Shown piece by piece: positions 1 to 5,141 of a stretch of DNA of 11,829 bases (its first letter is position 1; every line of letters begins with the position of its first letter). A model generated the notes under the pieces. It saw only the letters and a list, made by a program, of their open reading frames with translations. It ran no database searches and was not told where the DNA came from. Made by a program: the position numbers and the translations under genes. This DNA is from an uncultured Alistipes sp. (GTDB taxonomy: Bacteria; Bacteroidota; Bacteroidia; Bacteroidales; Rikenellaceae). The stretch spans positions 1-11,829 of the forward strand of contig CAMWIG010000044.1 in NCBI GenBank assembly GCA_947174295.1, in the 5' to 3' direction.

Positions 1-343
1 TGTGGGGCTTACCTCCGGCGAGCGACCCGAAGAGAAGAATATATTCGGGGTCGAAGAGTCCCTCGGAGGTCAGAAAGCGGACTATGTCGTTCGCTTCGCT
101 TTGAGAATAGAGTGGTTCGGGCTGGGATGGTTCGGGCGGCGTCGGCATGCCGGCATCCGTTGCCGGCTCGGCGGCGTGAAGGGACGCTTCGCTGCCGACG
201 GAGGCAGGATTTTCGGTCGGCGGGGCGGCGGGTGCGGGATTGGTGTCCGTCGGGTCGGCGGATGCTGGATTTGCGGCCGTGACGGATTCGGATATTGAGG
301 TTTGCGCAGGTTCGGACTGCGCGAGGATTCGATTCGTTTCCAT
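1..343 (-). CDS. Partial protein with Pro/Ala-rich N-terminus and likely nucleotidyltransferase domain (runs off left edge)
   Basis: The reading frame starting at the ATG at 343 stays open to the window edge, giving 114 residues. Residues 1-78 are low complexity, rich in Pro, Ala, Ser, Thr and Glu, and probably disordered. From about residue 79 the sequence becomes folded-domain-like and ends in YILLFGSLAGGKPH (about 101-114). This resembles the hydrophobic strand plus GSxxxG motif that opens MNT-type nucleotidyltransferase domains (usually written LFGSxARG). The metal-binding Asp pair expected next lies outside the window, so activity cannot be judged. Relatives often belong to two-part proteins or toxin-antitoxin pairs with HEPN domains; that is family knowledge, not visible here. 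The start is preceded by an A/T-rich stretch without a Shine-Dalgarno. A second Met at residue 66 (codon at 148) would remove most of the low-complexity head and is a possible alternative start. Overlapping ORFs in other frames lack any domain signal. Confidence 0.6.
   Translation of the reverse strand, partial: METNRILAQSEPAQTSISESVTAANPASADPTDTNPAPAAPPTENPASVGSEASLHAAEPATDAGMPTPPEPSQPEPLYSQSEANDIVRFLTSEGLFDPEYILLFGSLAGGKPH
182..271 (-). repeat. Degenerate 30-bp tandem repeat (three units) inside the partial gene
   Basis: Three consecutive 30-bp units (271-242, 241-212, 211-182) each begin AATCC-GC on the minus strand and encode ten residues starting Asn-Pro-Ala: NPASADPTDT, NPAPAAPPTE and NPASVGSEAS. 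The first two units are clearly alike at DNA level; the third is more diverged. This suggests the Pro/Ala-rich head grew by in-frame tandem duplication. Confidence 0.5.
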
Positions 344-421
344 AGTGTTGATTTTTTGAATTAGACAATAGAGGTGCTGTCCTTATCGTGCGCGGGGCGC
401 GACAAAGAGAACGAAAGGTTT

Positions 422-443
422 GATTGGCAAACGTTTGCTAATC
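422..443. promoter_or_regulatory. 22-bp palindrome with LacI/PurR-type operator core
   Basis: GATTGGCAAACGTTTGCTAATC is palindromic except for one G/T pair (426/439). Its 12-bp core GCAAACGTTTGC (427-438) is perfect and identical to the core of the E. coli PurR operator consensus ACGCAAACGTTTGCGT, with the central CG typical of LacI-family sites. It lies about 80 bp upstream of the minus-strand gene start at 343. The regulator is not in this window, so the assignment to the LacI family rests on sequence resemblance alone. Confidence 0.4.
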
Positions 444-536
444 CGGCGGATGAGAGTGGGAAAGAATCGCGGTGTTGCAGGGCGGAATCCGCCTGCGGGG
501 GCTGGCCTTACGGCTGGTCTGTACCTGAGTACGGAC

Positions 537-591
537 GATTAATTGTGTTCGCATAAAACAAAAAAGCGCGCAGCTGCGAACACAATTAATC
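537..591. repeat. 17-bp perfect inverted repeat with 21-nt loop
   Basis: GATTAATTGTGTTCGCA (537-553) is exactly complementary to 575-591, and the 21-nt loop contains an A-run (560-565; a T-run on the minus strand). The right arm contains TGCGAACA, whose complement TGTTCGCA recurs at 705-712. Hence the arm has two possible pairing partners in a minus-strand transcript. Confidence 0.8.
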
Positions 592-713
592 ACTTTTGCA
601 AGCTCAAAAAAGGTGTCATTCGCGGGTCGCTAAACCCCAACAACTCTGCGCATATTTTTAACATGGGCCTTTTTTGAGTCCACTTGCAAAAATTTAAATA
701 ATCATGTTCGCAA
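560..713 (-). ncRNA. Candidate structured small RNA (6S-like long hairpin or leader/attenuator)
   Basis: A transcript from the promoter at 717-747 would begin near 713. Its 5' end (GCGAACA) can pair with TGTTCGC near 577-583, followed by UUUUGCAAG/CUUGCAAAA and CUCAAAAAAGG/CCUUUUUUGAG helices. This gives a rod of roughly 150 nt whose 5' and 3' ends are paired, closed by a 54-nt apical region. A run of six U (565-560) follows the last helix after a GC-rich stretch and could be the termination point. End-to-end pairing with internal loops is the general shape of 6S RNA, but I recognise no conserved 6S sequence. A riboregulatory leader of the gene starting at 343 is the main alternative. Confidence 0.4.
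594..691. repeat. 20-bp imperfect inverted repeat with 54-nt loop
   Basis: TTTTGCAAG (594-602) pairs with 683-691 and CTCAAAAAAGG (603-613) pairs with 668-678, with four extra bases (679-682) on the right. The two helices enclose 614-667. The repeat nests directly against the inverted repeat at 537-591 with only two bases between them. Confidence 0.75.
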
Positions 714-716
714 GAA

Positions 717-747
717 CAAAGATACGACAATTTTCGGAAAACGAAAA
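717..747 (-). promoter_or_regulatory. Bacteroidota-type promoter reading leftward into the inverted repeats
   Basis: On the minus strand, TATCTTTG (724-717) is a perfect match to the -7 box TAnnTTTG. A TTTT (747-744) sits exactly 19 bp upstream as a one-mismatch -33 box. The predicted start is near 711-714, just at the outer arm of the structured region. No other gene lies nearby for it to serve except the partial gene starting at 343, about 370 nt downstream. Confidence 0.55.
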
Positions 748-753
748 AACGAC

Positions 754-785
754 AATTGCTAATTACTCATTTCAAATTGCTAATT
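754..785. repeat. Direct repeat AATTGCTAATT, 21-bp period
   Basis: AATTGCTAATT occurs at 754-764 and again at 775-785, so the two copies sit two helical turns apart on the same DNA face. They lie between the leftward promoter at 717-747 and the rplS promoter at 877-884. This could be a tandem regulator site or simply A/T-rich intergenic drift. Confidence 0.45.
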
Positions 786-854
786 GTGCAAAACCCGGAA
801 TTGCATCGGGAGTGTCGAAAACGCTGATTATGAACGAAAATTTTGAATTTAGGA

Positions 855-884
855 TTTCGAATTCTGAAATTTTATGTATCTTTG
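855..884 (+). promoter_or_regulatory. rplS promoter (Bacteroidota -33/-7)
   Basis: TATCTTTG at 877-884 is a perfect TAnnTTTG box. A weak TTTC (855-858) lies 18 bp upstream. An A/T-rich dyad (837-849 with 860-873) overlaps the -33 region and could be an operator or chance. The predicted start near 888 leaves a leader of about 150 nt before rplS. Confidence 0.65.
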
Positions 885-887
885 CGT

Positions 888-1036
888 CCCGTATCGACCT
901 CTTTCATTGGGCGACGGACCGGGTGTGATGCAGTCATCGGGCTGGCAATCACGGGATTAGCGGTTAGTGAACCGTTATGGTAGGTTTGTCGCAGCGGTAA
1001 TGTCGAGCGTAAAACATCAAAAAAATTGTTGCAACA
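888..1036 (+). promoter_or_regulatory. rplS 5' leader, candidate bL19 autoregulatory RNA
   Basis: The leader of about 150 nt can form several helices. CGU-CCC (885-890, its first bases at or just before the predicted start) can pair with GGG-ACG (909-916). GUGAU (925-929) pairs with AUCAC (948-952). A firm 8-bp stem 958-965/970-977 has an AGUG loop. A small UUGU/ACAA hairpin (1026-1037) ends on the A of the start codon. Leaders controlling bL19 are known in low-GC Gram-positives (Rfam L19_leader). This one is inferred from position and structure, not from recognised conservation. Confidence 0.4.
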
Positions 1037-1408
1037 ATGAACAAGGATGCAATCATCAAGCTCGTAAACGAGCAGTTGTGGACCAAGACGGATGTTCCGT
1101 CGTTCAAGGCCGGTGACACCATCACCGTGACCTACCGTATCGTCGAGGGTAACAAGGAGCGTCTCCAAAGCTTCCGCGGCGTAGTCATTCAGATCAAGGG
1201 CTCGGGCAAGACCAAGATGTTCACGATCCGCAAGATTTCGAACGGCGTGGGCGTGGAGCGTATCTTCCCGCTCTACTCGCCGCACATCGACAAGATCGAG
1301 GTGAACAAAATCGGTGTCGTTCGTCGCGCTCGCATCTTCTACCTGCGCAACCTCACCGGCAAGAAGGCTCGCATCAAGGAGAAGAGAGTCACCGCAGCGG
1401 CGAAATAG
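1037..1408 (+). CDS. rplS: 50S ribosomal protein L19 (bL19)
   Basis: This 123-residue protein is a full-length bL19, a structural protein of the large subunit at the 30S-50S interface. Family hallmarks are present in order: the SH3-like core with RLQSFRGVVIQIKGSG (about 42-57), then FTIRKISNGVGVERIFPLYSP (split across about 62-82), the basic VRRARIFYLRNLTGKKARIKEKR tail (about 94-117) and a short Ala-rich end. The ATG at 1037 gives the usual N-terminus (MNKDAIIKLVNEQL); there is no Shine-Dalgarno, and a small hairpin abuts the start. In many bacteria rplS closes a rpsP-rimM-trmD-rplS operon; here it stands alone between its own promoter (877-884) and terminator (1421-1459), so it must be balanced with other ribosomal proteins separately, plausibly through its long leader. 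Identity is certain. Confidence 0.98.
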   Translation: MNKDAIIKLVNEQLWTKTDVPSFKAGDTITVTYRIVEGNKERLQSFRGVVIQIKGSGKTKMFTIRKISNGVGVERIFPLYSPHIDKIEVNKIGVVRRARIFYLRNLTGKKARIKEKRVTAAAK

Positions 1409-1420
1409 GTTCGCACGGCG

Positions 1421-1459
1421 AAAAAATAAGGTTCGGAATTTTCCGTGCCTTATTTTTTT
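1421..1459 (+). terminator. Intrinsic terminator of rplS
   Basis: AAAAAATAAGG-TT-CGGA (1421-1437) pairs with TCCG-TG-CCTTATTTTTT (1442-1458) around an ATTT loop, and the 3' arm ends in a T-run. It starts 12 bp after the rplS stop. The 3' half overlaps the -33 region of the yebC promoter. Confidence 0.85.
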
Positions 1460-1469
1460 ATTACCTTTG
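1439..1469 (+). promoter_or_regulatory. yebC promoter, overlapping the rplS terminator
   Basis: TACCTTTG at 1462-1469 is a perfect TAnnTTTG -7 box, with TTTT (1439-1442) 19 bp upstream as a one-mismatch -33. The predicted start is near 1473-1476, giving a leader of about 110 nt. Confidence 0.65.
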
Positions 1470-1494
1470 CAGTTGCGCCGGTCTTCGGCTCGAC

Positions 1495-1529
1495 GCGCAT
1501 ATGCTGCGGCCGACACCGCAGCCATGCGC
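1495..1529 (+). promoter_or_regulatory. Stable stem-loop in the yebC 5' leader
   Basis: GCGCAT (1495-1500) pairs with ATGCGC (1524-1529) and GCTGCGG (1503-1509) with CCGCAGC (1516-1522), giving 13 bp with a small AT/C internal loop and a six-base apical loop. There is no following T-run, so it is not a terminator. It sits between the predicted start site and the yebC ATG, 55 nt before the start codon. Confidence 0.6.
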
Positions 1530-1584
1530 AGCGGACGGACGACCGCGCGGTTCGTTTCGGATTTAAACAATAAAAACAGATACC

Positions 1585-2310
1585 ATGGGAAGAGCTTTTG
1601 AATATCGAAAGGCAAGAAAACTCAAACGCTGGGGCAACATGGCCCGCACATTTACCAAACTCGGCAAGGAGATCGAAATCGCCGTCAAGGCCGGCGGCGC
1701 CGACCCGTCGGGCAACACCCGCCTGCGCGTGCTCATGCAGAACGCCAAGGCCGAGAACATGCCCAAGGAGAACGTCGAGCGCGCCATCAAGCGTGCCATC
1801 TCCAAGGATACGGCCGACTACAAGGAGGTAATCTACGAAGGATACGGCGCTCACGGCATCGCATTCCTCGTCGAGACCGCGACCGACAACACCAACCGCA
1901 CGGTGGCCAACGTGCGCATGTACTTCAACAAGTGCGGCGGTTCGCTGGGCAACTCGGGCAGCGTGGCATTCATGTTCGAGCACAAGTGCACGTTCAAGTT
2001 CCGCGTGCCGGAGGGCGTCGACATGGAGGAGTTGGAGTTGGAGCTCATCGACTGCAACGTCGACGAGTTCTACCCCGAGGAGGACGGCGTGACGGTCTAC
2101 GCCCCCTACGAGTCGTTCGGTGCGATACAGAAATATCTCGACGACCACTCGTTCGAAATCGTGTCGGGTGAGTCGGTGCGCATTCCCGCCGACTCGAAGG
2201 AGCTCGACGCCGAGGCCCGCGCAAGCATCGAGAAGCTGGTCGAGATGCTCGAAGAGGACGACGACGTGGTGAACGTATACCACAACATGAAGGAGGCCGA
2301 GGAGGAGTAG
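1585..2310 (+). CDS. yebC: YebC/PmpR (TACO1) family protein
   Basis: The 241-residue product has the normal family length and typical motifs. These are the basic N-terminus MGRAFEYRKARKLKRW with RTFTKLGKEI (about 21-30), KAENMPKENVERAIKRA (55-71), YEGYGAHG (84-91), TDNTNRT (100-106), and GGSLGNSGSVAFMF (118-131). The C-terminal domain is acidic and ends in a run of Glu. The family was long annotated as a transcriptional regulator. More recent work on YebC and mitochondrial TACO1 points to a translation factor that relieves ribosome stalling, notably at polyproline stretches. The ATG at 1585 gives the MGRAFE start seen in Bacteroidota members; the overlapping +2 frame is a shadow. It has its own promoter and a structured leader, and ends against the convergent helicase gene at a hairpin (2366-2406). 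The gene follows rplS, fitting a role in translation. Confidence 0.95.
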   Translation: MGRAFEYRKARKLKRWGNMARTFTKLGKEIEIAVKAGGADPSGNTRLRVLMQNAKAENMPKENVERAIKRAISKDTADYKEVIYEGYGAHGIAFLVETATDNTNRTVANVRMYFNKCGGSLGNSGSVAFMFEHKCTFKFRVPEGVDMEELELELIDCNVDEFYPEEDGVTVYAPYESFGAIQKYLDDHSFEIVSGESVRIPADSKELDAEARASIEKLVEMLEEDDDVVNVYHNMKEAEEE

Positions 2311-2365
2311 TCCGCACACGGTGAAACCAAATCGTCGGAGACGTACCATAGCGCGTCCCGCGATA

Positions 2366-2406
2366 GCAAATCGCCCCTGTCCGAATCTGCGGACAGGGGC
2401 GATTGC
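2366..2406. terminator. Strong hairpin between convergent yebC and uvrD/pcrA
   Basis: AATCGCCCCTGTCCG (2369-2383) is perfectly complementary to 2390-2404 around an AATCTG loop, and GC/GC pairs extend it outside a bulged A. A 15-bp GC-rich stem between convergent genes is a natural bidirectional terminator, though neither side has a long T-run, so Rho-type or weak intrinsic termination is possible. Confidence 0.7.
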
Positions 2407-2489
2407 CGTTCGTTTTCCGCCGGCAGAGACACAGCCGGCGCGGATTCATTCTCACGGGCCGGGAAAAGGACCCTTCACTCTACCGGGAA

Positions 2490-4928
2490 TCACAGTTTTT
2501 TCAGCTTGGCGAACTTGGCCAGCAGCGTCTTTTCGCCGAACTCGGCGAAGTCGACCACCACCTTGTGGTCGGCGGCGAGGGTTTCGATGCGGACTACGAC
2601 CCCGGCATTGAACTTGGGGTGTTCGACGCGGTCGCCGACGGCGTAGGGACATGCTCCGACGGGAGCCACGGATGCCGTGCCGCCCTCGGACTGCTCGACG
2701 CGGCGAGCACCCATGCTGCGCATTCCCTCGGTGGAGCGCGGCGGTGCGGCGGGACGGACTATGGCAGGGTCGGGCTTGCCGGCCGGCTGCGAACGGAACG
2801 CCGCCGAGTGGCGGTCGCGCTGGGCTCCGCCCGCCGGTTTCTGCGAGAAGCGGTAGTCGAAGCGGCGGCGAAGCTCCTCGATGGCCGTGCGGCCTTCGGC
2901 CGCAGCCTGTGTGCGGACGGGCTTCTCGTCGTCGGCGAAGTCGTTCTCGACGAACTGCGGGTCGATTTCGCGCAGGAAACAGCTCGGGCGCGAAAACTCC
3001 ATATTGCCCCACTTGAAACGCGTCTCGGCATAGGAGAGCACCGCCGCGACCTTGGCTCGCGTGAGAGCCACGTAGAACAGACGGCGCTCCTCCTCGAAGC
3101 CATCGGGCGTCTCCATGGCACGCTGCGAGGGGAACAGATTCTCTTCGAGACCGACGATGTAGACATACTTGTACTCCAAACCCTTGGCCGAGTGGACGGT
3201 CATAAGTGTCACCTTGTTGCGGTCTTCGGGGTCGTCCTTGTCCATGTCGGTCATGAGCATCACGCTCTGCAACCACTCGTCGATGGTCGCGCGCTCCTCC
3301 TCGGGCCGTTCGCCGGCGCGTATCTCGGCATCGCGCTGTTCGTTGAAGAGCTGCATGGAGTTCAACAGCTCCTCGATGTTGTCCAGAGCGCTCGTGGCCT
3401 CGGGAGTATTCTGCGTGCGGTATGCGGCGAGGATACCCGAACGGGAGGCAATCTCCAATCCGAAATCGTAGAGTCCCTTGGTCTCGCGGGTGATGGCTAT
3501 CGAGCGTATGAGCTCGACGAACTCCTTGACCTTGCGGGCTATGGTGCGCTGCATGGGGTCATCGACCGGCTCGGCGACCAAAGCGTCGACAGCTTCCCAC
3601 ATCGAGACGCTGCGCGAGGCGGCCAGCTGCCCGATGCGCTCGACGGTGGTGTCGCCGATACCGCGCGCAGGGTAGTTGACGATGCGTTTGAAGGCTTCGT
3701 CGTCGCGCGGGTTGATGACCAGACGTATGTAGGCCAGCATATCCTTGATTTCCTTGTGGTCGTAGAACGAATTGCCCTTGTAGATTCGATAGGGAACGCC
3801 CTTGCGGCGCAGAGCCTCCTCCAAGGCCTGCGACTGGTTGTTGGTGCGGTAGAGTATGGCCGCTTCGCTCCACTCGTCGCCCTCGCCGCGGATGCGGTCG
3901 CGCAGTGCCGTGACAACCAGGTCGGCCTCCTCGCGGTCGGTGTATGCACGCATGATTCGGATTTTCTCACCGCGGTCGCCCGCCGAAAAACACCTCTTCT
4001 CCATGCGCTTGGAGTTGCGCTCGATGACCGAATTGGCCGCGTCGACGATGGTCTGCGTCGAGCGGTAGTTCTGTTCGAGCTTGAATGTCAGAGCGTCGGG
4101 GTAGTCCTTGCGGAACGAGAGTATATTCTCGATTTTCGCGCCGCGGAACGAGTATATCGACTGCGCATCGTCTCCCACGACGCAGACCTTGGAGTCGTAC
4201 TGCGACAGACGGCGGATGATGACATACTGCGCGTAGTTGGTGTCCTGGTACTCGTCGACCAGGATATATTTGAACTGCTCCTGATAGCGGGCCAGCACAT
4301 CGGGACAGTCGCGCAGCAGGATGTTGGTCTGCAACAGCAGGTCGTCGAAGTCCATCGAGCCGTTACGCTTGCAGCGCTGGCAGTAGGTGTTGTAGATGTT
4401 GCCGAACTCGGGAATCTGCATGCGGCGGTCTTCGGCCGCACACGAGGCGTTGGCGATGTAGGCGCCGGGCGTCACGAGACAGTTTTTGGCATAGGAGATG
4501 CGCGAAGCGATGTTGTTGGGCTTGTATTTGTCGTCGGGCAGACCCATCTCCTTTACGATGGTCTTGACAAGGTTCTTGCAGTCGCTCGGCTCGTAGATGG
4601 TGAACGTCTGCGGAAAACCTATGCGCTCGGCATTCTCGTGCAGGATGCGCGAGAAGACGGAGTGGAACGTACCCATGCGAATGTAGCGGCTGCGCGAGCC
4701 TATCATCTGCTCGATGCGCGAACGCATCTGCTCGGCGGCCTTGTTGGTGAAGGTCAGCGCCAGAATGTTGGAGGGTGCGACACCCTGCTCGATCATGTAG
4801 GCTATGCGCGATGTCAGCACGCGCGTCTTGCCCGAGCCGGCACCAGCGATGATTAGCGACGGTCGGTCGTAGTTCTCCACAGCGGCGCGCTGGGCGTCGT
4901 TAAGGCCTTTGAGTATTTCGGATTCCAT
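2490..4928 (-). CDS. UvrD/PcrA-type superfamily 1 DNA helicase
   Basis: This 812-residue protein is an ATP-dependent 3'-5' DNA helicase of the UvrD/PcrA/Rep group, acting in nucleotide excision repair, recombination control and replication-transcription conflicts. All SF1 motifs are intact: Walker A AGAGSGKT (28-35), Ia TFTNKAA (59-65), Walker B/II VDEYQDTN (224-231), III VVGDDAQSIYSFRGA (250-264), IV LEQNYRS (284-290), V TLMTVHSAKGLEY (574-586) and VI EERRLFYVALTRAK (613-626). The last 50 or so residues (about 762-812, GDRVEHPKFNAGVVV...) form the Tudor-like domain that in PcrA/UvrD contacts RNA polymerase; this favours UvrD/PcrA over Rep. A low-complexity, Arg/Ala/Pro-rich linker of about 90 residues (670-760) precedes it and makes the protein longer than the usual 720-740. 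The ATG at 4928 is preceded by a perfect -7 box at 5017-5024. I cannot choose firmly between the names uvrD and pcrA. Confidence 0.96.
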   Translation of the reverse strand: MESEILKGLNDAQRAAVENYDRPSLIIAGAGSGKTRVLTSRIAYMIEQGVAPSNILALTFTNKAAEQMRSRIEQMIGSRSRYIRMGTFHSVFSRILHENAERIGFPQTFTIYEPSDCKNLVKTIVKEMGLPDDKYKPNNIASRISYAKNCLVTPGAYIANASCAAEDRRMQIPEFGNIYNTYCQRCKRNGSMDFDDLLLQTNILLRDCPDVLARYQEQFKYILVDEYQDTNYAQYVIIRRLSQYDSKVCVVGDDAQSIYSFRGAKIENILSFRKDYPDALTFKLEQNYRSTQTIVDAANSVIERNSKRMEKRCFSAGDRGEKIRIMRAYTDREEADLVVTALRDRIRGEGDEWSEAAILYRTNNQSQALEEALRRKGVPYRIYKGNSFYDHKEIKDMLAYIRLVINPRDDEAFKRIVNYPARGIGDTTVERIGQLAASRSVSMWEAVDALVAEPVDDPMQRTIARKVKEFVELIRSIAITRETKGLYDFGLEIASRSGILAAYRTQNTPEATSALDNIEELLNSMQLFNEQRDAEIRAGERPEEERATIDEWLQSVMLMTDMDKDDPEDRNKVTLMTVHSAKGLEYKYVYIVGLEENLFPSQRAMETPDGFEEERRLFYVALTRAKVAAVLSYAETRFKWGNMEFSRPSCFLREIDPQFVENDFADDEKPVRTQAAAEGRTAIEELRRRFDYRFSQKPAGGAQRDRHSAAFRSQPAGKPDPAIVRPAAPPRSTEGMRSMGARRVEQSEGGTASVAPVGACPYAVGDRVEHPKFNAGVVVRIETLAADHKVVVDFAEFGEKTLLAKFAKLKKL

Positions 4929-5016
4929 AAGTATTTCTTCTTGTCGTTCGGGGCGGATGCCCGCATGCCGCAGGCGCCCGCATGCGTTCGGCGCATCTTC
5001 GCCTGTTTTCAGAACA

Positions 5017-5024
5017 CAAATGTA
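5017..5024 (-). promoter_or_regulatory. Promoter -7 box of the uvrD/pcrA helicase gene
   Basis: On the minus strand TACATTTG (5024-5017) matches TAnnTTTG perfectly; no good -33 box is seen 18-21 bp upstream. A start near 5013 would leave a leader of about 85 nt containing the direct repeat GCCCGCATGC (4958-4967 and 4977-4986, approximate). Confidence 0.5.
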
Positions 5025-5086
5025 CGAAAAAAATCATGTTTCCGAGCAGCCCCGGCAAAGTTGAGACAGCCGCAGCCGTCAGACAT

Positions 5087-5125
5087 GAAAAGCGGTCTGT
5101 TCCGCATGGGAACAGACCGCTTTTC
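5087..5125 (-). terminator. Intrinsic terminator of the OmpA/TPR lipoprotein gene
   Basis: The 17-bp arms 5087-5103 and 5109-5125 (GAAAAGCGGTCTGTTCC on the plus strand) are perfectly complementary around a five-base loop. On the minus strand the stem ends in CTTTTC and begins with an A-run. It lies 17 bp past the lipoprotein stop and is followed by the helicase promoter, so it insulates the two genes. The A/T-flanked symmetry would work in either direction. Confidence 0.88.
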
Positions 5126-5141
5126 GTAGATTCAAGGATGA

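Larger units (their letters stand above)
344..1036. other. Intergenic region, 693 bp, structured but without a convincing protein gene
   Basis: This gap separates the divergent partial gene (start 343) and rplS (start 1037). The two plus-strand ORFs it contains (374-556 and 704-928) have no recognisable domain and no good upstream context. What it does hold is listed separately: a 22-bp palindrome (422-443), a hairpin at 477-496 (GCAG/GCGG pairing with CCGC/CTGC, one bulged G, AAT loop, no T-tract), two large inverted repeats (537-591 and 594-691), a minus-strand promoter (717-747), a direct repeat (754-785), and the rplS promoter and leader (855-1036). Confidence 0.7.

Noticed and set aside
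9..368. 119-codon minus-strand ORF overlapping the left-edge gene
   Set aside because: It is Arg-rich shadow translation; the frame starting at 343 is the one with a low-complexity head followed by a folded-domain motif.
645..668. Partial resemblance to a XerCD dif site (CTGCGCATA and TTTAACAT)
   Set aside because: The two half-site-like words are in the wrong relative orientation and spacing for dif, and there is no 6-bp central region between proper arms.
374..928. Two small plus-strand ORFs (374-556 and 704-928) in the intergenic region
   Set aside because: No recognisable domain; they run across the inverted repeats, the leftward promoter and the rplS promoter, and end in the rplS leader.
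2403..4856. 817-codon plus-strand ORF opposite the helicase gene
   Set aside because: It is antisense to an intact UvrD/PcrA gene, has no domain signal, and is explained by GC-rich codon use that leaves few stop codons on the opposite strand.
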